DNA of 64,000 nt, taken from contig NC_091341.1 of NCBI RefSeq assembly GCF_038502225.1, positions 7,003,535 through 7,067,534 on the forward strand. The letters are read 5' to 3'. The position numbers and the translations under genes are program-made. This document shows, piece after piece, positions 1 through 11,542 of the stretch. The notes beneath the pieces were generated by a model. That model saw nothing but the letters and a program-made list of their open reading frames with translations, did not search any database and had not been told where the DNA came from. Numbering within the stretch: the stretch's first letter is position 1; each line of letters opens with the position of its first letter. The DNA comes from Cherax quadricarinatus. Taxonomy: Eukaryota; Arthropoda; Malacostraca; Decapoda; Parastacidae.

Positions 1-427
1 TGATAACAATAGGTAAGGAAGCAGATGAGAGGTTTGTACCCAAGGGCAACAGAAATAATGAGATGGCCAGGACGAACCCTTGGTTCACCTCAAGGTGTAG
101 AGAGGTCAAAACTAAAGCAAAGGACCCAGGAGAATAAGGAAATTAGTCGAAGAGCTAGAAATGAATATGCACAGATAAGAAGGAAGGCCCAGTGACAATA
201 CAAAAATGACATAGCAGCTGACCTGAAGCTGTTTTAGTCACATCAGGAAGAAAACAACAAAGACCAGGTAATCAAGCTGAAGAAGGTAGGAGGGGAGTTC
301 ACAATAAATGACAGAGAATGGGACCGGACATCTCTCTCTGGGTGTTGAGAAAGGGAGCATAAGCACTATGTGTGTGCCACTAACGCCTATCAACACATTT
401 ATCGAAATAGGGTGACTACCTAAAGTG

Positions 428-683
428 TGGATGTTACACTTTTTACATGGTACAAACTTACAAAAAATCATCCCTACAAACACGAAACCGTAAAGTTTTA
501 GGACATCTTGCTCCAACTGCTACGCTCCACGTACTGTCTCAAAACATTCCTCGTTCTCCTCTCCTGGCCACTCTGACTGACCAGAAATAATAAGCGTCCA
601 GTTTCAGAACAAATCCTGAAAGCTAATATTATATTTGGAGCGTTTTTTTATACAACATTCTCTACAATACACTGCATAATAGT
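428..683. mobile_element. Unidentified insertion inside LINE-A copy 1
   Basis: Other copies read continuously from the equivalent of gactacctgaagtatgg into aagacagcaaatgtag. Here about 256 bases, AT-rich and unlike anything else I recognise in the window, sit at that point. A short gtgga/tgga repetition at the edges could be a target duplication. No terminal inverted repeats or tRNA-like head were seen. Confidence 0.55.
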
Positions 684-700
684 GGAAGACAGCAAATGTA

Positions 701-1814
701 GTGCCAACTTTTAAGAAAGGAGACAGACGCGCAGCATTAAACTACAGACCAGTGCCACTGCCATGTAAATTATGCAAAGTCATGGAGAAGATTATCAGGA
801 GAAGAGTGGTGGACCACCTAGAAAGGAATGAGTTTATTCACGACAGCCAGTACAGTTTCAGGGAAGGGAAATCCTTTGCCACAGTAGTGAGAGTAGTAAA
901 GCAAGAGAGAGAGAAGGATGGGTAAGTTGCATTTTCATGGACTGTAAGAAGGCTTTTGACACAGTTCCACACAAGAGATTAGTGCAAAAGTTAGAGAACC
1001 AGGCAGGTATAACAGGGAAAACACTGTAATTGATCAGAAAATACATGACAGGAAGGCAACAGAGAGTCATGGTACCTGACGAGGTGTCAGACTGGGCACC
1101 TGTGATGGGCGGGATTCCACTGGGGTCGGTCCAAGGACCGGTGCTCTTTCATGTATGTATGAATGAAAGGCGTGTCCCTGTTTGTAGGCGATGTGAAGCT
1201 AATGAAGAGATTTCAATCGGACGAGGATCAGGCAGGACTACAAAGGGATCTGGACAATAATTGGCTCCTAGAATTTAACTCCACAAAATGCAATGCCATG
1301 AAGATTGGGAAAAGGTAAAGAAGACCGCAGATAGAGTACAGTCTAGGGGTGCCAAAGACTGCAAATCTTCATTATGGAAAAGAATCTTAGGGTGAGCATA
1401 ATACCGAGCACATCTCCTGAGGAGCACATCAACCAAATAACTGCTGCAGCATATGGGCGACTAGCAAACCTAAGAATAGCCTTCCGACACCTCAGTATGG
1501 AATAGTTTAGGATTCTGTACACAGTATACCTCAGGCCCATACTGGAGTATGCATCATCAGTTTGGAACCCACACCTGGTCATGCACGTCAAGAAATTAGA
1601 GAAAGTGAAAAGGTTTGCAACGAGATTAGTCCCGGAGCTAAGGGGCATGTCCTACGAGGAGAGGTTAAGGGAAATCGACCTGACGAAACTGGAGGACAGG
1701 AAAGAAAGGGGAAACATGATAACGATATGTAAAATACTGAGAGGAACTGATAAGGTGGACGGGTACAGTATTTTTCAACAAGGAGTCACAACTGGGAGTC
1801 GAGGACTCAGATGA
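701..1814 (+). pseudogene. LINE-A reverse transcriptase remnant
   Basis: Two larger open pieces (701-925 and 1581-1814) and shifted pieces between them align with the intact frame at 11632-12930. The catalytic FADD block is damaged: around 1170-1200 the frame reads as a shifted FVGDVKLMKR-like stretch. A stop follows the KKAF block. Not expected to make active RT. Confidence 0.8.
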
Positions 1815-1997
1815 ATCACAGGGATGTTAGGAAGGAAGTGAAATAGTCTGGAGAGTGACCCAATGGAGGCAGGAACCATACATAGCTTTAAGAGGCGATC
1901 TGATGAATCTTATGGATCAGAGAGTGGACCTTGGTAGCGACCAGTGAAGAAGTGGGGCCAGGAGCTGTGAGTCGATCCCTGCAACCACAACTAGGTG

Positions 1998-2000
<3 letters not shown>

Positions 2001-2072
<72 letters not shown>
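2001..2072. repeat. (AC)n microsatellite at LINE-A 3' end
   Basis: About 36 uninterrupted AC units, directly continuous with the LINE-A 3' terminus. Bases 2073-2244 beyond it hold nothing I can identify. Confidence 0.97.
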
Positions 2073-2075
<3 letters not shown>

Positions 2076-2246
2076 GTATGGTTGTTAGGATGAACAAAAG
2101 GCCGAACCAATTACACACAGGGTTCTCTTCCCAGCATCGCTTCACAACGCGTCGTTAAGCTGTGTAATCAAATCCTACGCTGACGAGAGTCAAGGAATAA
2201 GTACAAATAAAGATAGCTTGTACACACCCATTCTCCCCCCCCCCTC

Positions 2247-2318
2247 CTTGCTGTGTACTTACCTGCATGTGGTCGCAGGGGTCGATTCACAGCTCCTGGC
2301 CCCGCCTCTTCGTTGATG
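2247..2318 (-). mobile_element. LINE-A 3'-terminal fragment
   Basis: The reverse complement gives the conserved LINE-A 3' block (cgaagaggcggggccaggag, then a splice-donor-like aggtaagtac end). Only about 70 bases remain, in minus orientation. Confidence 0.75.
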
Positions 2319-2409
2319 TGTGTATTTGTATGTTAGTTCTTTAGCTACCATTTGTCAAAGGCACTTGTCAATGGATACTTCGCTTATTGTGTATGTGTGG
2401 ATGTATATA

Positions 2410-2410
<1 letters not shown>

Positions 2411-2499
<89 letters not shown>
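2411..2499. repeat. (GT)n microsatellite
   Basis: About 44 GT units with small imperfections at both ends. The 420 bases to its right (2500-2920) contain GT-rich decay and nothing recognisable. Confidence 0.95.
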
Positions 2500-2504
<5 letters not shown>

Positions 2505-3664
2505 GTATTTACGTGTGTTTTGTGTATGAATACGTACGTTTCTGCGTGTTGGTATGTGTGTGTTTGTGCGTGTATGTAAGTACAGTATATGATTAATTCT
2601 TCTCACTGTAAAAAAAGTGTCTGATATGTACAGAGTTTTTATAACAGAAGAGAAAGAGTGTAAAATAAGTTGTAAACGGTGGTGTAACCACAAGTTAAAC
2701 TGACAGCCCGGTGTTATCCAATTTGTTTTTAATTCCACAAATAGCTCGTTTGGTGAAGTTGTTGCGCACCATGGTGGCTCTTCACCAATATAATAATACC
2801 AATAGAGAATCGTGTAAAAAAAAGTTTAGTAGTTTTGAAAATGTTGACCACATATACTCTGCGTGAATGTATTTAGTCTTGTATGTGTACTGAAATTCAG
2901 GATTGCAATGGGAACATTTACTCACCCATATGTACTCATCTATATGTGGTTGTAAGGGTTGATTCACAGCTCTTTGCCTCGCCTCTTCGCTAGCCGCTAG
3001 TAGGTCACTCTCTCTCCCCTCCTAGAATTTTATCATACCTCTTCTTAAGGCTATGTATGGAATTTGCCTCCACTATTTCACTTCCTGACAACTTTAAGGC
3101 TGAAGAAATACTTCCGAACATCCCTATGACTCTTCTGAGTTATTAATTTCTAGTTGTTCCGCCACGTTCCTGTGTCCCATCTCTGAAATATTGTAACCTT
3201 GTCCACTTCGTCAGTTCCTCTCATTATTTTATATGTCGTTATCATGTCCCCCACCAATCTCTCCTGTCCTCCAGTGTCATCAGGATGAGTTGCTTTAACC
3301 TCTTCTCATAGAACATACCCCTTAGTTCCGGGGTTAGCCTTGTTGCAAACTTTTGTATTTTCTCCAATTATGTGTCTGACCAGGTGTGGGTTCCATACCG
3401 GCGCTGCATACTCCAATATGGGCCTGACCTACATGGCGTACAGAGTCGTAAATTAATAATTACTTAGATGCTGAAACGCTGATCTTAGGTTTCCTATGCG
3501 CCAATACGCTGAAGTGGTTATTTGGTTAATATACGCCTCAGGAGATGTGCTCGGTATCATGCTCACCCCAAGATCCTTTTCCTCGAGTGAGGTTTGCAAT
3601 GTATGACCCCTGATCATGTACTAGATCTGCGGTCTTTTTTGTCCTTCCCCAAGCTTCATGACTT

Positions 3665-3983
3665 AAGGTGTCCTGTAGCTCGATCGCCAGCACACTCAGC
3701 TTACACACTGAGGTCCCGAGTTCGAATCTCCGGTACGTCTGGAAAACATAAAGGACGTGTTTCCATAAGACACCTGCTGTCCCTGTTCACTCATACGTAT
3801 AAAATGGGTACCTGGGTGTTAGTCGATTGGTGTGAGTTGCATCCTGGGAGAAAACTGGCCTAATTTGCCTGAAATGCTTAGCATAACAAGCGGCTTTCTA
3901 TATAGTAGTATGTCATTGATATCAGCTAGGCCTGTATACCTTGTACATGTACTTGTAGAAATAAATATATTATTATTATTATT
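3665..3983 (+). mobile_element. tRNA-derived SINE (type 1) with (TTA)n tail
   Basis: Interrupts LINE-A between its atgactt and tgcatttgc. The head resembles a tRNA with a clear B-box-like gagttcgaatctcc near 3718-3731. The body carries a block near 3806-3848 almost identical to one in the SINE at 38577-38878. It ends in aaataaatatattattatta. Target duplication is not obvious beyond 1-2 bases. Confidence 0.75.
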
Positions 3984-5159
3984 TGCATTTGCAGGGGTTA
4001 ACTCCAGGAGCAATCTGTCGGACCATTCTTACAGCCTGTCCAGATCCTTTCGTAGTCATACTTGATCCTCGTCTGCTCGTGTTCTCATCAGTTTCACACT
4101 GTCTGCGAACAGGGACACCTCTGAGTCTATCCCTTCCGTCATGCCATTCATATATACAAGAAAGAGCACCAGACACATGTCTGACCCTTGTGGAACCCCA
4201 CTCGACACATGCGCCCACTCTGACACCCTATCACTTACCAGGTATTCCCTGATCCACTGCAATAATTTCCCTGCTATTCCTGCCTGCCCCTCTAGCTTTT
4301 CAACCAGTCTCTTGTGTGGTACTGTGTCGAAAGCCTTTTTACAGTCCAAGAAGATGCAGTCTACTCATTCTACTCTTTCTTGCCGTAGAACTCTAGCAGG
4401 TTTGTGACGCAGGATTTCCTATTCCTGGAACACTGCTAGCTTTCATGTATGAGGCCGTTTCTTTCTAGGTGCTCAACCACTCTTCTCCTCATAATCTTCT
4501 CCATGAATTAACATACTATACATGACAGCGACACTGGTCTGTAGTTTATTGCTGCTTGTCTGTCTCCGTTCTTAAAACCTGGGACCACATTTGCTGTCTT
4601 CCACACCTCAAGCAGTTGTCATGTTCCGATATTTTTATTGAAGATTGTTGTTAGTGGTACACACAGTGTTTCTGCTTCCTCTCTCAGGACCCATAGAGAG
4701 ATGTTGTCTGGGCCCACCTCCTTCGAGGTAATTAGTTTACATAGCAATTTCTTCATCTCGTCCTCAGTTGCATGTAGTGTGTGCAGCACTTGTTGGTGTC
4801 CCTACCATCCTGGTTTGCTGAGAGCCTTTTTCTCTCTATATGAATAACTCCCTAAATCTCTTGCTGAGCTCTTCACATACTTTCTGGTCATTTATTGTGG
4901 TTTCCCCTTCTTCCTTCCTCACCCTGATTTCCTGTTTTTTGACTGTTTTTTTTTCTACTGATGTGGGTGTATAACAGCTTTGGGTTAGATTTGGTTTTCA
5001 GATGTCATTCTCATACTACCGCTGGGCCTCCTTCCTTATCCACGCATATTTGTTTCTGGATCTTTGGCTCACCTTCCTATTTTTCTGGGTCCTTTGTCTT
5101 CTATACTTTTTCCATGTTTACTATGTATTCGAAACTCAGGACCACTAGCACCGAGGGGC

Positions 5160-5357
5160 CTTTCATATGTAATATCCCCAGTGTTGGAACAGCTCAAGGT
5201 GAATAAGGTATCCAGCCATGCTTTTTTTTTCTCGCTTAGTTGTATTTCTAACATGTTGGTGCATAAAGTACCACCTTCTACATTTAGACCTCCACGTTTC
5301 TGGTCCACTATGTGGCTCCAGGTTTTCCAAGTCAATTTTCTTGTGGTTGAAATCCCC
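5160..5357 (-). pseudogene. LINE-A endonuclease domain remnant
   Basis: The minus-strand reading contains the GDFN motif near the start, then a conserved-looking stretch to a lysine-rich segment. The rest of the nuclease is missing because the copy ends at about 5357. It would nick target DNA in an intact element. Confidence 0.6.
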
Positions 5358-5508
5358 CATATGGCCAGCCGGGCTGTGGCTCGTACGTTGGATTGCGTGC
5401 AGCCAGCAGTAATAGCCTAGTTGATCAGGCTCTGATCCACCAGGAGGCCTGGTCACAGACCGGGCCGCGGGGGCGTTGACCCCCGGAACTCTCTCCAGGT
5501 AAATTCCA
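5358..5508 (+). mobile_element. LINE-C 3'-terminal fragment
   Basis: Matches, in reverse complement, the 3' ends of the LINE-C copies at 37501 and 50634: ccagccgggctgtggctcg, then a gaccgggccgcgggggcgtt block, ending in ctctctccaggtaa. Intact copies end in repeats of ctccaggtaaa. Bases 5509-5796 beyond it hold nothing identifiable. Confidence 0.75.
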
Positions 5509-6068
5509 TGTAATAGCATCATCTTGCGTATCAGGATTAAGGTACACCTTGAGCCTAACTGCTTAAATATAATTACTGTAGACAATGAACAACCCGTCGT
5601 CTCGTAGCCGGAGACTAAAGTAAACTAACTACATGTATAGGACCTGCTAGGTGTATGAGTCACAAGTCCAAGTAATTATAAAGGTGAGAACCCTAAATCA
5701 TTCACCTAGCTTTCACTGACCCAAATAAATATCTTTCTACGCCAGAATACACGAGATGACTGGCGCGCTAGGTTAATTGTTTCATATCCATGTATGGTCT
5801 AGAGCAGTGATTCCCAAAGTGGGCAGTACCGCTTCCCTGGGGGGGTGGAAGGATCTAAGGTGGGAGAATTGAAGGAAAAAAGGGCGGTAGGGGGGTGGCA
5901 CGGTGGCATCAGAACCAAGGGAGCGTTTCTTTTACAAAATCTATATGACAAAAATCTAAGTCACGAACACTTAAGTAAGAAATGTTTTACAAAAAATCAT
6001 AGAGTTATACACGAAACAATAGTTTTATTACATTATGTGGTCCGAAGTCGTGTTAAAAGTCCGAACGT

Positions 6069-6296
6069 TTGCTCCCCACATCATGTTTAGTAGAGCGAGA
6101 CTTCAGTGTAGTCGCCAAGCTTCTTTGCAAGCAAAGAAACAGACTGAAAATTACTGAACGCTGGGATCCAAGACTTCCATTTAGTGCCTTCAAGGCTGAT
6201 GTTGAGAATCTAATGTTCCTGCACATCCATCTCATTAAAATTGTAAAGATAATCCACTTACAGATGAGAAATAAGTTTACCCTTTCATATTGTTAA
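6069..6296 (+). pseudogene. hAT transposase C-terminal (dimerisation) remnant
   Basis: The frame reads VERDFSVVAKLLCKQRNRLK, then ERWDPRLPFSAFKADVENLM. This is the pattern of the C-terminal dimerisation region of hAT transposases of the SCAND3/ZBED type (..FS.v..l..kqRNRL...), recognised from memory. The catalytic RNase-H-like core is absent, so this cannot transpose by itself. Confidence 0.7.
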
Positions 6297-6409
6297 ACAA
6301 ATTGGTTTATTATGATAATTTTTTTGTGAAATAAATACGCTTGTTTATAGTGTTAGATTAGTTGTTGTTTTGATTTTGCAGTAAAACTAATACCAAGAAA
6401 GAGGTGTGT

Positions 6410-6410
<1 letters not shown>

Positions 6411-6497
<87 letters not shown>
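6411..6497. repeat. (GT)n microsatellite inside the hAT element
   Basis: About 43 GT units between transposase remnant and right terminus. Confidence 0.95.
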
Positions 6498-6498
<1 letters not shown>

Positions 6499-6800
6499 AG
6501 GGAGGGAAGGGGGCGCTAGGTACGTGGCCTGGGAGCCAATAGGGCGGCAGCCTGAAGAAGTTTCAGAACCATTGGTCTAGAACAAGGGCTCTTAACCAGG
6601 GGTATCCATACCCTCGGGGTAAGGCTCTGTTCCTAGCTATCCATATATAATGTAAAACCAAGCTATTGAAAACTTCTGAAGTCATACTGGTACCTAACAG
6701 GACTGGTGATGTGATAAATGGACTGGTGATGATGATGATGATCTCGACAGTCTGGTGACAGGAGATAGGAGGACATATTGGGCAATTCATTGGAGTGCCT

Positions 6801-7108
6801 CAAGAAATCGTAATGACACGATTGCAAATAAACCATACCCCCGGCCGGGATTGAACCCGCGGTCATAGAGTCTCAAAACTCCAGCCCGTCGCGTTAGCCA
6901 CTAAACCAGCTAGCCACAATAAGATTCATCCAACTAGGTATATTTCTACACTATAGGAAAGTTAGCACAGGCACCTCTGTGACCACAAATGCAAGTTTTT
7001 ACAGACGAATCTCCAGCTAGCGTGGCCGTGACGAACTCTAGCTCAAGTCCCTTCACTGCCGTCAACATGACTCAAGAAATCGTAATGACACGATTGCAAA
7101 TAAACCAT
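6801..7108 (-). repeat. tRNA-related SINE/satellite unit, about 272 bp
   Basis: A 35-base block starting caagaaatcgtaatgacacg occurs at 6801 and again at 7073, so one unit plus a partial second is present. On the minus strand each unit contains a tRNA-like segment (6835-6913). The arrangement fits a tandem or circularised tRNA-derived SINE. Confidence 0.7.
6835..6913 (-). other. tRNA-like sequence
   Basis: The minus-strand reading has a D-arm-like ggtttagtggctaacgcg and a strong T-arm/B-box ccgcgggttcaatcccggc. It looks leucine- or other class-II-like, but acceptor pairing is poor and it lies inside a repeat unit, so a SINE head is more likely than a working tRNA gene. Bases 7169-7540 to the right hold nothing I recognise. 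Confidence 0.55.
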
Positions 7109-7539
7109 TGCAAATAATTCATTGGAGGTCTGTAATCATAAAAAAAGTTAAGTACCCCTGGTCTACAGAAAAGAAATTTTGCCTCACCCATCTGCCACAA
7201 CGTCTGCTACACTCCAACCAGATCCTCACTGAATATCTACCTCAGTATATCAACATGAGAGACACGAATGGAGGAGACTTCGGGATGAGTACTTAACTAC
7301 AAGTTGGCGAGTCACCTTTACACATAGGAAAAAAAAAAACGTTTTTTCATGTGGTGATCCAGCTTACCACCTCAACAAGAGTCTACCTCGAAAACGTTCC
7401 GAGAATCAACACACTTGCAGCCCAGTTCCAGACCAGTCCTTCCGTAGGATGGCCTCGTCAACTATGATCTTGGTGTTAGTCGCAGAAAATAAAACGTATG
7501 CTCCTCAGCACGGCTGATCAGGAAATGACTTGAGCTACT

Positions 7540-7724
7540 TATCATTTCCCTCTATAAGTCAGCCAGGTATCTGTTAGTAATCCTCTTATGTATTGAAATG
7601 ACTTGATCCCTTGCTTTTCACTGGGAGTATCTTGCACCATCTTCGACGCCTCTTCCACAGCGTAAGATATGTTTGTGAAGATTTGGAACTAATCCCACTA
7701 GAAATTTCAAAATATAGATTATAA
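7540..7724 (-). mobile_element. LINE-C fragment, left part (split)
   Basis: Diverged version of the LINE-C 3' coding region seen near 37820-38010 (gtttgtgaagatttggaact compared with the tgtagttttggtaccaattc region). It continues at 9865 after the inserted DNA transposon. Confidence 0.5.
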
Positions 7725-9864
7725 CACTATGTAACACAATTTTTGTTAGTGGCAAGTAAGTGTTATTCCAACTACTTTTATTGCAAAACAATAGAAAAAG
7801 CCCATTATTCCTTTTAAACTTTGCTTTTGTGGCTTACAGGATGAATTTTTAACAAAAAATGGCTAAATTTCAATATTTTTTGCTAGTTTTGGATGTAAAA
7901 CAAAAACATATAATAAAATGAATGAAATTTACATAAATAAAATATACTTTCTGAAATATATTTACAAAGTTATAAATGAGCAGTTTCTCTAGATTTGCGA
8001 GCATGCAACAAATCACTTTCCCGTTTAAGTCCCCAAATGTAGTCTCCCATCACGTTTTCATTAAAAGATCCCTAATATTTGGTGGAAACGCTCCCCTTGC
8101 TTGTCTGAGTATGCTCCCATATTCTCCTTGAAATTATCAAGATGAGCATTAAGGATATGGACCTTAAGGGACATCCTACAGCCCGTCTGACCATAGTTTT
8201 TACCAAGGTCTCAAAAAGTTCCACATAAATGTCAGCCTTGTTGTTGCCCAGAAGCACTGTGTTACAGCAACAAAACTCTCCCAGGCTTCCTTTTCCTTCT
8301 CTATGAGCTTCTTTGGAAATTCTGAGCACTCCATGATTTTCCTGACTTGTGGTCCAGCCTTCACCTATGCCTCTGATAGCTTGGGAAAGAAGTCTTGAAG
8401 ATACTTAAGAGCTGTAACTGTTTCATTAGCCCTAGTTTGATGCGTAATGGAGAACCTTTTGTTTATGTCTTCCTATTGAGAACTCAGTCTTTTGAGGCCA
8501 ATGCTTCCTCTGGTAATGTGTTACTCTGTCTCTACTATCCCATTGGCAGAGAAAACAGGGAAACTTGGTAAAATCTCCTTAGAGACCCATCAAAAAATGC
8601 CACCCTTTAGAAGTCTCCAATAACTTCCCAGCCATACTTATCATAGTTCAAAGCTTCCAGTAGAATGAGCCAAGGAAAGAGATGGATACTTGTTCCCATT
8701 GCGCAGAAGTACAGCTTTAACGCTTCTGGAGGAGCTATCAATGAAGAGTGCACACTCATCTGGATTGCATACAATTCCAATTGAATCAAACAGGTATGAT
8801 ACATCATTACAATAGCGCAACTTGTCTTCATTAGTGAAGAAGCTTGAGAAATGTTTGTGACGTTTTCTTTGGCTTGTCACTTGCACACTTTCAACCACCA
8901 AGTCCCACTCCTTGAGCCTTGAAATCAAAAGCTCAGCATTTGACTTTGTCAAACCAAAATCTCTGATAAGGTCATTGAGGTCTGTTTGGTTTGGGTAGTA
9001 AGGATTCTTCCCAACAGCTGCATGTGTGAGATCATAGTCTTGCTCACTGTGGTCTTTATTTTCTGAATTGCTGCTTTCTTCTTCTGACGGTTGACTTCTT
9101 TCTGAAGGTGTAGGTACAGGAAGATCAGCACTGTGTGGTACTGCTGCAATAGAAGAGGAAAGGTCTGGATAAGAAAGAGCAGGTGCATTTTTCCCAGTTC
9201 GGTGTTTGGAAGATCCACCAGGCTGTTGGTTGAGTGATCAGTGGATTCACGCCATATTCTAGAAACAGGAAAATTCATGGCTCTTTTTTCTCCTCTATAC
9301 CATCCTGTAAAATAACAAAAGAATTAGTTTCTGTTACATACATTTCATTTAAAAGATATTCCTATTCAGTATTTTACCCTTCATATAACTAATGACTTTC
9401 TTACCTTTCAATGTTTTCTCACAATGTTCACAAGCAACATGAGGCGCCCAGGTCTTGTCTTGGTCCACAACTGGCATGCCAAAATATGCTTTGTAAGCTT
9501 CACACATTCTTTTAGATGCTGTTACAGAGAACTTCTTAACTAATTGAACACATATGTAGCAGAATGCATCTGGAGAATGGTTGCAGACTCCTGATGCCAT
9601 TTCACTTCTGATGTGTCTTCTCAGGTAACCAGAGCTGAACTGAATGCTGGTTTGTGAGCCCCTGTTTTAATATTTGCCAAGCAAAACCCTAGAACATACG
9701 AGTTTTACATCAGTCTTTCTTGAAAGTGTTCCTGAAGTGCCTGAACACAAGAGCAAAGTTCTGGGATCAAAATTGCTTTCTTAAATTTTGTTTAGTTATA
9801 AAGAATAGGGAAATGATGCTTATTTCCCAGGAACACGACAAAAGTGAAATTTTGTTACATAGTG
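7725..9864 (-). mobile_element. DNA transposon with CACTA termini
   Basis: The left terminus is cactatgtaaca. The right terminus, reverse complemented, is cactatgtaacaaaattt. The target, judged from LINE-C, would be gattataatg; taa is found on both sides, giving a 3-bp duplication. CACTA ends plus a 3-bp duplication match the CMC superfamily, but the encoded protein is one I remember only as a widespread repetitive animal protein, so the superfamily is tentative. Confidence 0.7.
8072..9600 (-). pseudogene. Transposon protein remnant (zinc-binding N-terminus, RNase-H-like body suspected)
   Basis: Successive minus-strand pieces belong to one protein. 9349-9600 has ASKRMCEAYKAYFGMPVVDQ, then a cysteine/histidine cluster (HVACEHCEKTL). 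8949-9278 has FPVSRIWRESTDHSTN, then a frameshift. 8641-8952 has LTKSNAELLISRLKEWDLVV-like and ALFIDSSSRSVKAVLLRNG stretches. 8072-8329 is the C-terminal region. It is broken by at least three frameshifts or stops. The family recurs across animal genomes in my memory. The LFIDSSSRS segment could be the first catalytic strand of an RNase-H-like fold, which is inference. Confidence 0.6.
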
Positions 9865-9985
9865 TAATGTAATCATTCTAGTTACGTTCGAATGACTACA
9901 GATCGAAGGACTTCAAACGTTCCCAATAATTTAGGTGCTTGACTTGGTTTATGCGAGCAGTGAAGGTTCTCTACAAGCATCCCTC
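9865..9985 (-). mobile_element. LINE-C fragment, right part (split)
   Basis: Continues the 7540-7724 fragment. It contains acgttcccaataatttaggt and gcagtgaaggttctctac, matching the LINE-C copies near 37945-38010 and 51095-51160. Confidence 0.65.
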
Positions 9986-10182
9986 TCCTTCTGCGTCTCT
10001 AGACCCGACTCACTAATAAATACACCTGGGTAATCGAGCAAGGAATTACATGCAATCTAATAAGAAACAGATCTCTTTGGCAACTGTCTGAAATGTAAAC
10101 CGCAGGTGATTAGTTAGCGTTTTCTAAATAAGCAGTTGCTGCTGGTACCAACTCCAATCTTCTCACATTTCTTCGTCCAGGT

Positions 10183-10262
10183 TATTCATTTCACTTCCTG
10201 ATCGCAATGAGGCTGAAGAAGTACTTCCTAAAATCTATGTGAGTTATCTGTCTAGCTCTATT
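10183..10262 (-). mobile_element. LINE-A 3' coding fragment
   Basis: atttcacttcctgatcgcaa, then ggctgaagaagtacttcct match the minus-strand LINE-A C-terminal region (the V-RKYFF...RKWNSL segment) of copy 2 near 3078-3130. Only about 80 bases remain. Bases 9986-10182 and 10263-10287 hold nothing identifiable. Confidence 0.6.
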
Positions 10263-10281
10263 TACACTATGATTTCTCTGC

Positions 10282-10287
<6 letters not shown>

Positions 10288-10360
<73 letters not shown>
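10288..10360. repeat. (AT)n microsatellite, left of MITE
   Basis: About 36 AT units, ending exactly at the MITE terminus. Confidence 0.97.
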
Positions 10361-10849
<489 letters not shown>

Positions 10850-11324
10850 TATTTTTGTTAACACATCGGTATTCTCCCACCAAGGCAGGGTGGCCCGTAA
10901 AAGAAAAACTTTCATCATCATTCACTCCATCACTGTCTTGCCAGAGGTGCGCTCCACTACAAAACTGCAACATTAACACCCCTCCTTCAGAGTGCAGACG
11001 CTGTACTTCCCATCTCCAGTAATCAATTTAAATTTGACCTCTGTTATACATAGCAGAATTTAGCTAAAAAATTACGCTAGTTTAAGTTTGGTTATTTGAA
11101 GTTTTCAAGGTATGGACCAAAAATAAAATATCTTTCATCATTGTCATGTCACTCCCTATGAATATAATAATGGTGAAAAAATATCAGTCACTAAGAATAA
11201 TTTATGGAAAAGTCCAATTTTTAAGGAAGTTTGGCCTATTCGGTAAACTCGGCTTAATCGACAATATATAATACTCGATTCTCTTCCTTCACTTCATATT
11301 ATTGCAGACCATGGAGCTAAATTC

Positions 11325-11510
11325 TTCCCCTGGCTGAGGGACTGACAACCTCAAATTGTTTCTCTAAGGTTGATGAGATAATTACGTCATCTTTATCTCT
11401 TCACTTCTGTTGCTCACAATCTTTGTTTTTGACTGAAGAAGCTTATGTTTCAACAATAAAGATACCCAACTGTTGCACATGTGTCTTACTTGTCAACTTA
11501 CGTACGTATA
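11325..11510 (+). mobile_element. Penelope-type hammerhead element remnant
   Basis: Shares ggctgagggactgacaacct with the element at 26608-26815 (reverse complement). It has ctgaagaagc at 11433 where a hammerhead core would lie, then caacaataaagatacccaac. Stem II and the gaaac block are deleted, so the ribozyme is dead. Confidence 0.6.
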
Positions 11511-11541
11511 GGCGAGTACACATAATTATACAAACACGCGT

Positions 11542-11542
<1 letters not shown>

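Larger units (their letters stand above)
1..2000 (+). mobile_element. LINE-A copy 1, degenerate CR1/Jockey-like non-LTR retrotransposon
   Basis: Enters from outside the window. The first 230 bases translate in pieces as the linker between endonuclease and reverse transcriptase (a PWFTSRCREVKTKAK-like stretch). RT blocks follow, broken by stops and frameshifts: CKVMEKIIRRRVVDHLERNE near 760-840, a KKAFDTVPHKRLVQKLE-like block near 950-990, a PLGSVQGPVLF block near 1120-1150, and the C-terminal VKRFATRLVPELRGMSYEERL block near 1600-1660. The 3' end is a conserved block (gggccaggagctgtga) followed by aactaggtgagtac and (AC)n. Clade assignment is by resemblance; no phylogeny was run. Confidence 0.85.
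2925..5357 (-). mobile_element. LINE-A copy 2, long degenerate minus-strand copy split by a SINE
   Basis: Runs 3' to 5' along the plus strand: 3' tail block near 2930-2990, C-terminal region 3000-3450, RT core near 4050-4400, linker 4560-4960, and endonuclease at 5160-5357 ending in MGDFNHKKIDLENLEP, whose GDFN motif is typical of the LINE apurinic-type endonuclease. The RT segment retains DCKKAFDTVPHKRLVEKLEG. SGVPQGSDMCLVLF and LFADSVKLM show decay: FADD has become FADS, removing one catalytic aspartate. A SINE interrupts it at 3665-3983. The right end abuts a LINE-C 3' fragment. Confidence 0.85.
5805..6574 (+). mobile_element. hAT-type DNA transposon, internally deleted
   Basis: The left end cagtgattcccaaagtgggc and the reverse-complemented right end caatggttctgaaac are imperfect inverted repeats of the hAT kind. 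Direct flanks are gtctagag (5797-5804) and gtctagaa (6575-6582), an 8-bp target duplication with one mismatch, matching hAT behaviour and the nnnTAnnn preference reported for Buster-type elements. The inside keeps only the C-terminal end of a transposase plus a (GT)n tract. Confidence 0.8.
6583..7160. mobile_element. Second hAT-like non-autonomous element
   Basis: The left end caagggctcttaaccagggg and the reverse-complemented right end caggggtacttaac resemble each other. The flanks gtctagaa (6575-6582) and gtctacag (7161-7168) agree at 6 of 8 positions. The left flank is shared with the previous hAT. No transposase is visible; the interior is a tRNA-related repeat. Confidence 0.55.
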
